Of a stretch of 14,984 bases of DNA, positions 1 through 6,720 are shown one piece after another. The DNA is from Oscillospiraceae bacterium. GTDB taxonomy: Bacteria; Bacillota; Clostridia; Oscillospirales; Ruminococcaceae. Below the pieces are notes generated by a model that searched no databases, was not told the DNA's origin, and worked only from the letters and a program-made list of their open reading frames with translations. Made by a program: the position numbers and the translations under genes. The stretch covers positions 1 through 14,984 of the forward strand of contig JAEDMB010000036.1 of NCBI GenBank assembly GCA_016303235.1, in the 5' to 3' direction. How positions within the stretch are numbered: position 1 is the stretch's first letter; each line of letters begins with the position of its first letter.

Positions 1-5
1 TTCAA

Positions 6-566
6 CTATTTCACTTCAAAAATTCTGATATTTTCTGCTGAAATTTCTGTTTCGCCGAGAATTATATCTTTTATGGCAGTAGCCTGTGCCTTGTCGAGTC
101 CCTCTGTCTTGACAACTACCTTTGCACTTTCTCCGTCAAGATATGCAACACAGTCCTCAAATCCCTGAAGTTTTACAAGAGATTCAATAGTTCCCTCACT
201 TTCTATCAGCTTTGATACTTCAACGGCATCGATAGCCTTTGTAACCATTTCGTCCTCTGTTATATCTCCTCCGCCTATTATTGACTGCAAGGTCTGAACA
301 GCTTCATCACGGTTATTCATCTTGTCAAGGCGAGCCTGTGCAAAGTAATCCGAAGAAGTAAGTTCTGAAGCGTCTTTTATATCCTTGTTTACAAGCTCAG
401 TTTCACCGTAGTTTCCGACATTTTCCGTTTTATCATTTGATACGGGAAGTGTTCCTGCCGGATTGGGAGCTGTAACATAATTGACATATACAGCTATTCC
501 GAGCATAAGAGTAAGACATGACATTATAATGTGTTTTTTTCTGATAATCAGTGATGGCTTTTTCAT
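6..566 (-). CDS. spoIIIAH: Stage III sporulation protein AH (SpoIIIAH)
   Basis: Last gene of the spoIIIA operon, 186 residues (about 218 in B. subtilis). In known systems SpoIIIAH sits in the mother-cell membrane, and its extracellular domain binds forespore SpoIIQ across the intermembrane space, forming the core of the feeding channel. The sequence shows a short basic N-terminus, one membrane helix at about residues 12-31, a variable linker, and a C-terminal alpha/beta domain (about 85-186) of the YscJ/FliF-like ring-building type ending in IRIFEVK. The start is an ATG with a GGAG ribosome site, 25 bases after spoIIIAG. The stop (TAG, 6-8) lies inside the window, so the gene is complete. Identity rests on this architecture plus its position as eighth gene of a complete spoIIIA operon. 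No SpoIIQ partner gene is in the window. Confidence 0.93.
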   Translation of the reverse strand: MKKPSLIIRKKHIIMSCLTLMLGIAVYVNYVTAPNPAGTLPVSNDKTENVGNYGETELVNKDIKDASELTSSDYFAQARLDKMNNRDEAVQTLQSIIGGGDITEDEMVTKAIDAVEVSKLIESEGTIESLVKLQGFEDCVAYLDGESAKVVVKTEGLDKAQATAIKDIILGETEISAENIRIFEVK

Positions 567-591
567 TTTAAAAATCTCCTTTTATTAAAAG

Positions 592-1095
592 TTATTTCAG
601 TTCTGTTACATATATATCGGAAGTGGGTATTCCCAGAACTTTTGAAACTGTATTATATACATCTGTTTTTACTGACGGATTGGAAGCTCCGTCACAGGCT
701 ATGACAGCTCCCTTTATTTCGGGATTGTTTACAGTTTCAAGCACGGGATTTTTTTCACGTCCCGACATAACATAGCTTTCATCAGTTTCTGTTTTGTTTT
801 CGGAAACGCTTTTTCTGCCTTCACGGGCATATGTATAAAGCTCTCCGCCTTTAAGAGTAATCATTACTTTTACATTTCCCACACCCTCCATATTTTTCAG
901 AAAATCTGCGAGACGTTTTTCAGTTTCATCAAGATATGCGGATTCGCTGAAAGCTGAATTTTCCGTTTCAGAAACTTTCTTATTGTCATCATCGGGAATA
1001 AGCGATGAAATCAATATAAAAATCATTCCGAGTATACCCGCTGTGAATATTATTTTATCCGCCGGAATTTTTTTGATAAAATCAGCCATAGCCAT
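592..1095 (-). CDS. spoIIIAG: Stage III sporulation protein AG (SpoIIIAG)
   Basis: Ring-forming component of the SpoIIIA-SpoIIQ channel, resembling secretin or type III secretion ring proteins, anchored in the mother-cell membrane. There is one membrane helix at about residues 14-32, an acidic linker, then the ring-building domain starting near EKRLADFLKNMEGVGNVKVM and ending with a conserved-looking block around IKGAVIACDGA. At 167 residues it is clearly shorter than the B. subtilis protein (about 229). The stretch between the two halves of the ring domain is only about 35 residues, where the Bacillus protein carries a larger beta insertion. The start at 1095 overlaps spoIIIAF by 14 bases; a second in-frame ATG at 1089 is also possible. 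A GGAAG site lies about 8 bases before the first ATG, favouring it slightly. Confidence 0.92.
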   Translation of the reverse strand: MAMADFIKKIPADKIIFTAGILGMIFILISSLIPDDDNKKVSETENSAFSESAYLDETEKRLADFLKNMEGVGNVKVMITLKGGELYTYAREGRKSVSENKTETDESYVMSGREKNPVLETVNNPEIKGAVIACDGASNPSVKTDVYNTVSKVLGIPTSDIYVTELK

Positions 1096-1522
1096 TTAAA
1101 ACTTCCGTCTCCTCTCCGAGATTTTCCTTTATTATAATTTCAGCACGCTGAAAGTTATCCGTGCCGACTGTGACACTATTAATAGATATGCTGTCCGAAT
1201 CAGAAATATTAATATCCGTATCAATAAAATCTGTATTTACTCCGTTTTTAAGAAGTTCATCTTCAAGAGCCTTTGAAATATTTTCGGAAATCTGATTTTT
1301 CATTTCGTTATTGTAAAATTCATCTGAATACTGCTGAAATTCCGGAATATCCGGTATATCGGGCAGTGAAATATTTTCCGAAAACGGGCGGAATATTACA
1401 GAAATAACTATAAGCGAAAGAATAAATTTAACCTGTTTTCCGAGTCTAGTTCCTGCCGTAAGATTTTCCGAAATGCTTATCGCAAGAGATACTATACATA
1501 CTGAAAGCACTGCCGATTCCAT
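1082..1522 (-). CDS. spoIIIAF: Stage III sporulation protein AF (SpoIIIAF)
   Basis: Membrane component of the SpoIIIA complex. Two hydrophobic segments occupy the N-terminal third (about residues 3-18 and 31-46), separated by a short polar loop. A soluble, ring-building-like domain follows, with an acidic, serine-rich middle (SDSDSISINSVTV) and an amphipathic end (FQRAEIIIKENLGEETEVL). It has 146 residues against about 206 in B. subtilis, so the C-terminal domain is reduced. It begins 12 bases after spoIIIAE with a good AGGGGAGG-like site, and its end overlaps the start of spoIIIAG, consistent with translational coupling. Sequence conservation in this family is low. The call depends mostly on operon position and the two-helix-plus-domain layout. 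Confidence 0.88.
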   Translation of the reverse strand: MESAVLSVCIVSLAISISENLTAGTRLGKQVKFILSLIVISVIFRPFSENISLPDIPDIPEFQQYSDEFYNNEMKNQISENISKALEDELLKNGVNTDFIDTDINISDSDSISINSVTVGTDNFQRAEIIIKENLGEETEVLNGYG

Positions 1523-1534
1523 AAAGCACCTCCC

Positions 1535-2542
1535 CTATACTGCATTTGATTTCATAAGTATCGCCGTGCTTATTATAAAAATAAGTGTAAAACATATAAT
1601 TATGCTTAATGCCGTGGAAAGTCCGCTTTCAAGACTTTTCAGAAGCTTGCCTGTTGTATCCGATGAAAACATATCCGAAAGAAAAGTTCCTATTTTTATA
1701 ACGGCTCTGAATGATATAATTTCTATAACAGGCGGTGCAAATATAAATACAAGAATAATAATCCCAGATATTCCGGCAGTGCCTTTAAGTATTCCTATGC
1801 TTCCTTTTAACGTTGAATAAGCGTCCGAAACTGCTCCGCCTATTACCGGCACACAGCCGGATATAATAAATTTTGCTGTTTTTGTCGCAAATGTATCGGC
1901 TGATGCTCCTATACTTCCCTTAAGTGTCATAAATCCCACAAGAATACCTGTGCTGACTGTCAGAACCCATTTTATAAAATTTTCCGCAAGCTTTGAAATG
2001 CTTTCGGCGGACTTGTTGCAATATATACTTCCTGTTACTGAAAGTGCTGTCAATGATGACAGCAACGGCATAAGGTAATTTGATGAAATCCACACTATCA
2101 GCTGTGACATTCCGAGAGTTATCAGATTATATGTACCGAGTGCGGATATACTTCCCGAAACTGCACATATTCCCGAAAATACCGGTACAAATAAATTTAT
2201 AAATTCTCCGCACCTTGTTACAGTATCGCATACTTCCGAATAAAGCGACAGCAAGGGAGTTATAAGAACTGCCACTGCCGTAAGAGTGCCGGCTATGTCT
2301 GCAATATCCGATTTATGCGGTATTACTGCGGTATTCAGATTTTTTGCAAGCGATGTGAATATTATTACTGCCGTTATAATTCCTAAAAAGGCAAGCGGTG
2401 CGGTAATTCTTGATACAAATATATCATGTATTCCCTGAAATAAATCAGGCAAGGTAAGTTCCCCTATATCTTCAGCAGTATATATTATATCGTATTCCTC
2501 AAGAAGTCCGTCAATCTGTTCATAAATTTCTTCCGTATTCAT
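1535..2542 (-). CDS. spoIIIAE: Stage III sporulation protein AE (SpoIIIAE)
   Basis: Large polytopic membrane protein of the SpoIIIA complex, probably part of the export core in the mother-cell membrane. The 335 residues contain several long hydrophobic stretches, beginning near ITAPLAFLGIITAVIIF (about residues 46-62) and ending with LSIIICFTLIFIISTAIL. A glycine-rich central part around GCVPVIGGAVSDAY matches my memory of the most conserved region of the family. The B. subtilis protein is about 399 residues and opens with a cleavable-looking signal segment. Here the N-terminus is a soluble acidic stretch of about 40 residues with no signal peptide. The ATG at 2542 has an AGGAG site and lies only 18 bases after spoIIIAD, so there is no room for a longer start. 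Confidence 0.93.
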   Translation of the reverse strand: MNTEEIYEQIDGLLEEYDIIYTAEDIGELTLPDLFQGIHDIFVSRITAPLAFLGIITAVIIFTSLAKNLNTAVIPHKSDIADIAGTLTAVAVLITPLLSLYSEVCDTVTRCGEFINLFVPVFSGICAVSGSISALGTYNLITLGMSQLIVWISSNYLMPLLSSLTALSVTGSIYCNKSAESISKLAENFIKWVLTVSTGILVGFMTLKGSIGASADTFATKTAKFIISGCVPVIGGAVSDAYSTLKGSIGILKGTAGISGIIILVFIFAPPVIEIISFRAVIKIGTFLSDMFSSDTTGKLLKSLESGLSTALSIIICFTLIFIISTAILMKSNAV

Positions 2543-2560
2543 TTTTAAACTCCTGTTTTT

Positions 2561-2950
2561 TTATAAAAATTCAGTTATAGTATTGATAACTGATTCAATA
2601 AGCGGTAATGATATAAGCGTTATTGAAATTCTTCCCCATAATTCCATAGCGGAGGCAATTGCACTTTCTCCGCTGTCACGACAAAGGTCAGAAGTTATCT
2701 GCGTTATAAAGCATATGGCTGTCGCCTTGAATACAACTGATATATAATTCTCATCAAGTCCCGATTCCGTAAAAAGCACGGAAAGCCTGTCCAGTAACGG
2801 AGAAATTACCGAAACTGCTCCTGCGAATACCATAATGCACACTCCGAGAGCAATCATCATTGACTGTTCTTTGCAATACTGTCTGACAAGCACTGCAAGA
2901 ACCGCTCCGGCAATACAGAATCCGCTTACGGCAGTAATATCGCTTACCAT
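2561..2950 (-). CDS. spoIIIAD: Stage III sporulation protein AD (SpoIIIAD)
   Basis: Small polytopic membrane protein of 129 residues (about 133 in B. subtilis), with hydrophobic segments at roughly 7-23, 30-50, 68-86 and 105-125. SpoIIIAC and SpoIIIAD resemble each other and are thought to form part of the membrane base of the SpoIIIA channel. The motif YCKEQSMMIALGVCIMVF mirrors the AEREEQAMMTTLAGLIVVL stretch of the preceding gene product, which is visible evidence of the AC/AD relationship. The ATG at 2950 overlaps the 3' end of spoIIIAC by 7 bases, implying coupled translation. Confidence 0.93.
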   Translation of the reverse strand: MVSDITAVSGFCIAGAVLAVLVRQYCKEQSMMIALGVCIMVFAGAVSVISPLLDRLSVLFTESGLDENYISVVFKATAICFITQITSDLCRDSGESAIASAMELWGRISITLISLPLIESVINTITEFL

Positions 2951-3141
2951 AATCCGAATACGGATTTAACCGTATCAAAAAGACTTCCGATTTCCTGAAC
3001 TATTACAACAAGTACGACTATAAGCCCTGCAAGAGTCGTCATCATAGCCTGTTCCTCACGTTCCGCACGTTTAAGAACAAGATTCAGTACTGCTACTATT
3101 ATCCCTGTTCCCGCAATTTTGAAAATCAAATCTATATCCAT
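2944..3141 (-). CDS. spoIIIAC: Stage III sporulation protein AC (SpoIIIAC)
   Basis: A 65-residue protein with two membrane helices (about 5-22 and 33-53) flanking a charged loop KRAEREEQA; the family is normally 65-68 residues. It is a membrane component of the SpoIIIA-SpoIIQ channel assembled in the mother-cell membrane during engulfment. It starts 16 bases after spoIIIAB with an AGGTG ribosome site and overlaps spoIIIAD by 7 bases. The internal similarity to SpoIIIAD around EEQAMM supports the call. It is complete, with TAA at 2944-2946 on the minus strand. Confidence 0.94.
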   Translation of the reverse strand: MDIDLIFKIAGTGIIVAVLNLVLKRAEREEQAMMTTLAGLIVVLVVIVQEIGSLFDTVKSVFGLW

Positions 3142-3157
3142 TGTTTTTCACCTGTTC

Positions 3158-3667
3158 CTATAAAATCAGAATACCTGTCATAATTCCGGCGAGAAGTCCG
3201 GCTGAACGGTAAAGCCTGCCCTTTTTTTCGTATTCCTGACGGCGTTTTTCTGATGTAATACGGATATTTTCCGAAAGCATTTCAATTCCCGAAAGTTCTC
3301 CGCTGATGTCTGCCGAACCGAATTTCTCCCCGAATGATATTAAAAAGCTTTTTTCCTCATCTCCTATATTTACATCGGAATTTACAGCTTTCTGCCACAA
3401 ATCAGAAAAGCCTCCGGAATAGTTTTCAAAATCATCGGGAAGATTTTTTATAAAATCCATTCCGGAAAGCGATTCGCTTTTTTTCAGTTCCGAAATTATG
3501 CCGTATATATTTATACTGCCATATTTTATCATAATGCCGGTTCTGTTCAGAATTTCTTCAATAAGATTACAGCTTTCACAGTATTTTTTCAGCCTGTCCG
3601 ATGCCTTTGCCCCCGCTGTAAAACAGCATATTACTATAAGAGCAATTCCAATAAATCTGAATATCAT
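3158..3667 (-). CDS. spoIIIAB: Stage III sporulation protein AB (SpoIIIAB)
   Basis: A 169-residue protein (171 in B. subtilis) related to the GspF/T2SF inner-membrane platform proteins of type II secretion and type IV pilus systems. It has an N-terminal membrane helix (about 3-20), a long helical cytoplasmic domain, and a C-terminal membrane segment (about 153-169, LLAGIMTGILIL). It is the likely partner of the SpoIIIAA ATPase. The start codon overlaps the spoIIIAA stop by one base (TAATG on the minus strand), the classic arrangement for coupled translation of partner subunits. It ends on hydrophobic residues with no cytoplasmic tail, as is usual for the family. Confidence 0.93.
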   Translation of the reverse strand: MIFRFIGIALIVICCFTAGAKASDRLKKYCESCNLIEEILNRTGIMIKYGSINIYGIISELKKSESLSGMDFIKNLPDDFENYSGGFSDLWQKAVNSDVNIGDEEKSFLISFGEKFGSADISGELSGIEMLSENIRITSEKRRQEYEKKGRLYRSAGLLAGIMTGILIL

Positions 3668-4584
3668 TATATTCTCCTGATATCCTTGATTTTTCCCGCC
3701 TCCGAACTCCCCGACATTATAACGGCATACTCAAATATTCCGGAGTCTATCAGGTCATAAAGATAACGGCGTTTCATAAGATTTTCAAAGCTGTCTGCAT
3801 GTGCAGTCGATATGAATTTTACTCCGCAACCTGCTGATTTTATCATTGCCTGTGAATCCTTTTCAGTGCTGATTTCATCACAGAATATAATTTCAGGCGA
3901 CATTGAACGCACTGCATTTATAATTCCGTCCGAACGTTCAAAGCCGTCAAAAATATCCGTATTTATTCCGACATCATTCTGCGGAACTCCGTCACGACAG
4001 CCGGCAAGCTCTCCCCTCTCGTCTATCAGTGATACTATGTATCTGTTTCCGCATAATCTGCACAAGTCACGCAATAGCGTTGTTTTTCCCGATGCTACCG
4101 AACCACAGATTATAATTCCGCAAGGCTTGTTTTTCAGTAGCTTATTATATATCTTTTCTCCGCAGTTTTTTATTTCTCTTGGTATTCTGAAATTTATTCC
4201 GTTTATGTAACGCATTGTCTTTACTCCGTCTGCATACGAAACAGTTCCCGAAAGTCCTGCTCTTATTCCCGATTCTATTGTTATAAATCCTTCTGAAATT
4301 TCTCTGCTGTAACTGTAAACTGAATAACGGCAGAGCGATTTCAGTATATTATTTACTTCCGCAAAGCCTGTCTGAACTGAATTATTATAATTCCTTGAAA
4401 GTTTTCCCGATTTTTCAAGAAAAAAACTTTCCCCCCATAGCGTAGCACATACCGGTCTTTCGGCTCTTATGCGTATTTCTGTAATATTATCAAGGTCGGA
4501 CGGATTTATTTTTCCTATACTCTCCGAAAGCTTTTCCGGAAGATAACGGCAAAGCGATTTTAAAATTATTTCTGATTTGTACAT
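3667..4584 (-). CDS. spoIIIAA: Stage III sporulation protein AA, secretion-type ATPase (SpoIIIAA)
   Basis: First gene of the operon, 305 residues (about 307 in B. subtilis). It is a RecA-fold ATPase related to PilB/VirB11-type secretion ATPases and powers the mother-cell side of the SpoIIIA-SpoIIQ channel. A Walker A motif GSVASGKTT lies at 161-169, a conserved acidic DERGE at 188-192, and a Walker B-like IIFCDEIS at 232-239. A histidine-containing switch STAHADS follows at 259-265. The N-terminal domain (about 1-150) includes the family-typical EIRIRAERPV. It starts with ATG 10 bases after AAAGGAG. An upstream overlapping ATG (CGAATGGAATG context) is out of frame and was not used. A candidate sigma-E promoter lies 35-63 bases upstream. 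Confidence 0.96.
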   Translation of the reverse strand: MYKSEIILKSLCRYLPEKLSESIGKINPSDLDNITEIRIRAERPVCATLWGESFFLEKSGKLSRNYNNSVQTGFAEVNNILKSLCRYSVYSYSREISEGFITIESGIRAGLSGTVSYADGVKTMRYINGINFRIPREIKNCGEKIYNKLLKNKPCGIIICGSVASGKTTLLRDLCRLCGNRYIVSLIDERGELAGCRDGVPQNDVGINTDIFDGFERSDGIINAVRSMSPEIIFCDEISTEKDSQAMIKSAGCGVKFISTAHADSFENLMKRRYLYDLIDSGIFEYAVIMSGSSEAGKIKDIRRI

Positions 4585-4618
4585 TCCATTCGCACTCCTT
4601 TTTTCATCTGCTGATAAA

Positions 4619-4647
4619 TCTATATGCGGTGACAGAAGATTTAATTC
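4619..4647 (-). promoter_or_regulatory. Candidate sigma-E promoter of spoIIIAA
   Basis: On the minus strand GAATTAA (4647-4641) is followed after 14 bases by CATATAGA (4626-4619). Known sigma-E promoters have a -35 like KMATATT and a -10 like CATACAAT with 13-15 bases between them. The -10 matches at CATA and one later base, and the -35 only in its first half. The spacing and position (35 bases before the spoIIIAA ATG) fit, and spoIIIA is a known sigma-E target elsewhere, but the match is weak. Confidence 0.35.
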
Positions 4648-4698
4648 ACATCAAATTAATTTATTTTTATATACATATGCTGAATTTTTTCAAAACTA

Positions 4699-4727
4699 TT
4701 GACTTTTATTTCCTTTTGTGCTATAAT
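4699..4727 (+). promoter_or_regulatory. Sigma-A promoter of the dockerin/LRR gene
   Basis: TTGACT (4699-4704), a 17-base spacer and a perfect TATAAT (4722-4727) lie 41 bases before the ATG at 4769. The expected start of transcription is near 4734, giving a leader of about 35 bases with AAGGAGG at 4754-4760. The leader is too short for a riboswitch. A second TATAAT-like element at 4733-4738 has no matching -35. Confidence 0.85.
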
Positions 4728-4768
4728 TAAAATATAATCCGATATTTAAATATAAGGAGGAAAATATT

Positions 4769-6565
4769 ATGAAAACTAAAAGATTTTTAACAAGTATTTT
4801 AGCCTGTACTGTAATCAGCACTGCTACTGTATCTCCATTATATAGTACAGCTGTTGATAACACTACTTCAGCCACCGCTTCCGAAACTGATAGTCTTCCT
4901 ATTGTTGATACATCTTTCACTACCGGTATATACTACGGCGACGGATTTAAACTCGGCTATGCAAAATTTTACAACAGCATAACAATAACAAGTTGCGGTT
5001 CATCGGCTGTAAATGTTGTAGTTCCTTCCGAAATTGAAGGTCTTCCCGTTACTAAACTCAGCCGTGCTTTCTTTCACTGCTATGACCTCCAGAGCGTTAC
5101 CTTACCCGATACAATAAAAGTAATCGATAGGGACTCTTTTAACCAATGCAAAAGTCTTACCGAAATCACACTCCCCGAAAGTTTAGTAGAAATACGTGAA
5201 ATGGCTTTCTCTAACTGTACCGCCCTTAAAAGTATTGTTATTCCCGAAAGCGTTCAGGTTATCGGTAAACAGGCTTTCGCAATATGCACAAGTCTTACAG
5301 ATATTACTATCCCCGCCGGCGTTTCTTCTTCATTAAACGCTGATACGTTCGTAGGTTGTACAAGCCTTTCAAACATTAATGTCAGCTACGACAGCGACTC
5401 CTACACAAGCGTTGACGGTATACTGTTCAGCAAGGATATGACAACTCTTATAAAATATCCTGTCACCAGAGAGGGAAGCTATGTTATTCCTGACACCGTT
5501 ACTTCAATAGAATCAGGTGCGTTTTATCTCTGCGATAAACTTACTGATATTACTATCCCCGACGGTGTTACTGAAATTAAAGACTCCCTGTTCCAAAACT
5601 GTAGCGGACTGGAAAATGTTACTTTGGGAAATAATGTTACTTCTATAGGAATTTCCGCATTTTCAGGCTGTTCAAGTTTAAAGAATATTTCTTTAGGCAA
5701 TAGCGTTGCGGAAATCGGTGAAAGTGCTTTCTCAAAATGTACTTCACTTACTTCCGTAACTTTCCCCGATACATTAACATCAATAGGAAAATCTGCTTTT
5801 GCTGATTGTACGGGCTTAAAGGATATAACACTTCCCGAAAATCTTGAAACAATAGGCGATTCAGCTTTCTGCAATACGGGACTGACCGGAATAACTATAC
5901 CGGACAGCGTTACGGATATTGGCGAAAAAGCGTTCAGTTCATGTGAAAATCTTTCTGATGTGACAATCGGAAAAGGCATGACTTCCATAAAAGACGATAC
6001 TTTCTATCTTTGCAACAGTCTGACTGACATGACTATTCCTGAAAACATTACATCAATTAATTCTTATGCATTTGCAGAATGTGAAAATCTCTCCTCAATT
6101 ACAATAGAAAATCCCGACTGCAAAGTAATGACCAACGCTATAAGTAACAGCTGTGAGGTAAATCTGGAAAACAACTCTGTAAAGCATAGCTATGATGGTG
6201 TAATTTTCGGCTGTGAGGATTCTTACGCTGAAATCTATGCCGCTTTAAACGGTTACAAATTCGCACTTATCGGCAGCGATATATCTTCTGCCGCTGTACC
6301 TGAACCAATCCTGATTGGTGACGCTAACGGCGACGGTCAGGTAAATGCAAGTGATGCCTCCGCTATTCTGTCAATTTATGCAGATATTTCTTCCGGAAAA
6401 TCCACTGACTTAAGTAAAAGACAATTCGCCGTTGCTGATGCTATGCCGGATAATGAGATAAATTCTACTGACGCTACTCTCATTCTCTCCTACTACAGCT
6501 ATATATCATCAGGCGGTACAGGTACAGTTTACGAATACGCAACAAATGAATTCAAAGGCGTTTAA
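4769..6565 (+). CDS. Secreted BspA-like leucine-rich-repeat protein with C-terminal type I dockerin
   Basis: A 598-residue secreted protein. The N-terminus (MKTKR, then a hydrophobic run to about residue 27) is a signal peptide. Residues 101-454 hold about 14 copies of a 23-residue LRR_5/BspA-type repeat (pattern F..C..L..I.IP..V..IG..A). They are interrupted after the fifth by an insert (VDGILFSKDMTTLIKYP) that is common in BspA-like proteins. A type I dockerin follows at about 514-585. Its first calcium loop is perfect (D518, N520, D522, Q524, N526, D529). Its second (D557, M559, D561, E563, N565, D568) has Met at a position normally Asp or Asn. The dockerin predicts attachment to a cohesin scaffoldin at the cell surface; the repeats may bind a host, plant or microbial ligand. 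No enzyme domain is seen. It is monocistronic, with its own promoter and terminator. Confidence 0.93.
   Translation: MKTKRFLTSILACTVISTATVSPLYSTAVDNTTSATASETDSLPIVDTSFTTGIYYGDGFKLGYAKFYNSITITSCGSSAVNVVVPSEIEGLPVTKLSRAFFHCYDLQSVTLPDTIKVIDRDSFNQCKSLTEITLPESLVEIREMAFSNCTALKSIVIPESVQVIGKQAFAICTSLTDITIPAGVSSSLNADTFVGCTSLSNINVSYDSDSYTSVDGILFSKDMTTLIKYPVTREGSYVIPDTVTSIESGAFYLCDKLTDITIPDGVTEIKDSLFQNCSGLENVTLGNNVTSIGISAFSGCSSLKNISLGNSVAEIGESAFSKCTSLTSVTFPDTLTSIGKSAFADCTGLKDITLPENLETIGDSAFCNTGLTGITIPDSVTDIGEKAFSSCENLSDVTIGKGMTSIKDDTFYLCNSLTDMTIPENITSINSYAFAECENLSSITIENPDCKVMTNAISNSCEVNLENNSVKHSYDGVIFGCEDSYAEIYAALNGYKFALIGSDISSAAVPEPILIGDANGDGQVNASDASAILSIYADISSGKSTDLSKRQFAVADAMPDNEINSTDATLILSYYSYISSGGTGTVYEYATNEFKGV
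5069..6130 (+). repeat. Tandem LRR-coding repeats (about 69-base unit)
   Basis: Within the dockerin protein gene, about 14 imperfect units of roughly 69 bases encode the 23-residue LRR_5 repeats, each beginning with a Phe codon followed by a Cys three residues later. The eleventh unit (FCNTGLTGITIPD) is one residue shorter. Units are diverged at DNA level, so this is an old protein repeat and not a recent DNA expansion. Such arrays can still change copy number by recombination. Confidence 0.8.
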
Positions 6566-6580
6566 CATAAATTAACAGGC

Positions 6581-6608
6581 AAGGGGGAACAATGTTCCCC
6601 CTTTTTTT
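6581..6608 (+). terminator. Intrinsic terminator of the dockerin/LRR gene
   Basis: AAGGGGGAAC at 6581-6590 pairs with GTTCCCCCTT at 6594-6603 around a tiny loop, followed by a run of seven T (6602-6608). It lies 15 bases after the stop codon. This is a textbook Rho-independent terminator and separates the gene from the trpB promoter. Confidence 0.93.
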
Positions 6609-6650
6609 ATAATTAAAAAATTGATTTCTGTGTTTAATTCGCATTTTCTG

Positions 6651-6679
6651 TTGACTTTTTACGGATAATATTGTATAAT
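6651..6679 (+). promoter_or_regulatory. Sigma-A promoter of trpB2
   Basis: TTGACT (6651-6656), exactly 17 bases, then TATAAT (6674-6679). The predicted start near 6686 leaves a leader of about 35 bases to the ATG at 6721, too short for a T-box or a trp attenuator. AAGGAAGG (6701-6708) is the ribosome site, 12 bases before the ATG. Confidence 0.85.
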
Positions 6680-6720
6680 CTAATTATAATTTTTATGCGA
6701 AAGGAAGGATTTTTGTTATT

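Noticed and set aside
1473..1820. Plus-strand open frame of 115 codons across the spoIIIAE/AF junction
   Set aside because: It is antisense to two well-supported operon genes, has no ribosome site and resembles no family I know.
3812..4210. Plus-strand open frame of 132 codons inside spoIIIAA
   Set aside because: It is a mirror of the ATPase gene, with low-complexity composition and no translation signal.
5524..5988. Minus-strand open frame of 154 codons inside the LRR gene
   Set aside because: Its repetitive protein is the antisense reading of the 69-base LRR repeats, with no promoter or ribosome site.
6604..6720. Possible tryptophan riboswitch or T-box before trpB2
   Set aside because: After the promoter only about 35 leader bases remain, with no stem or leader peptide.
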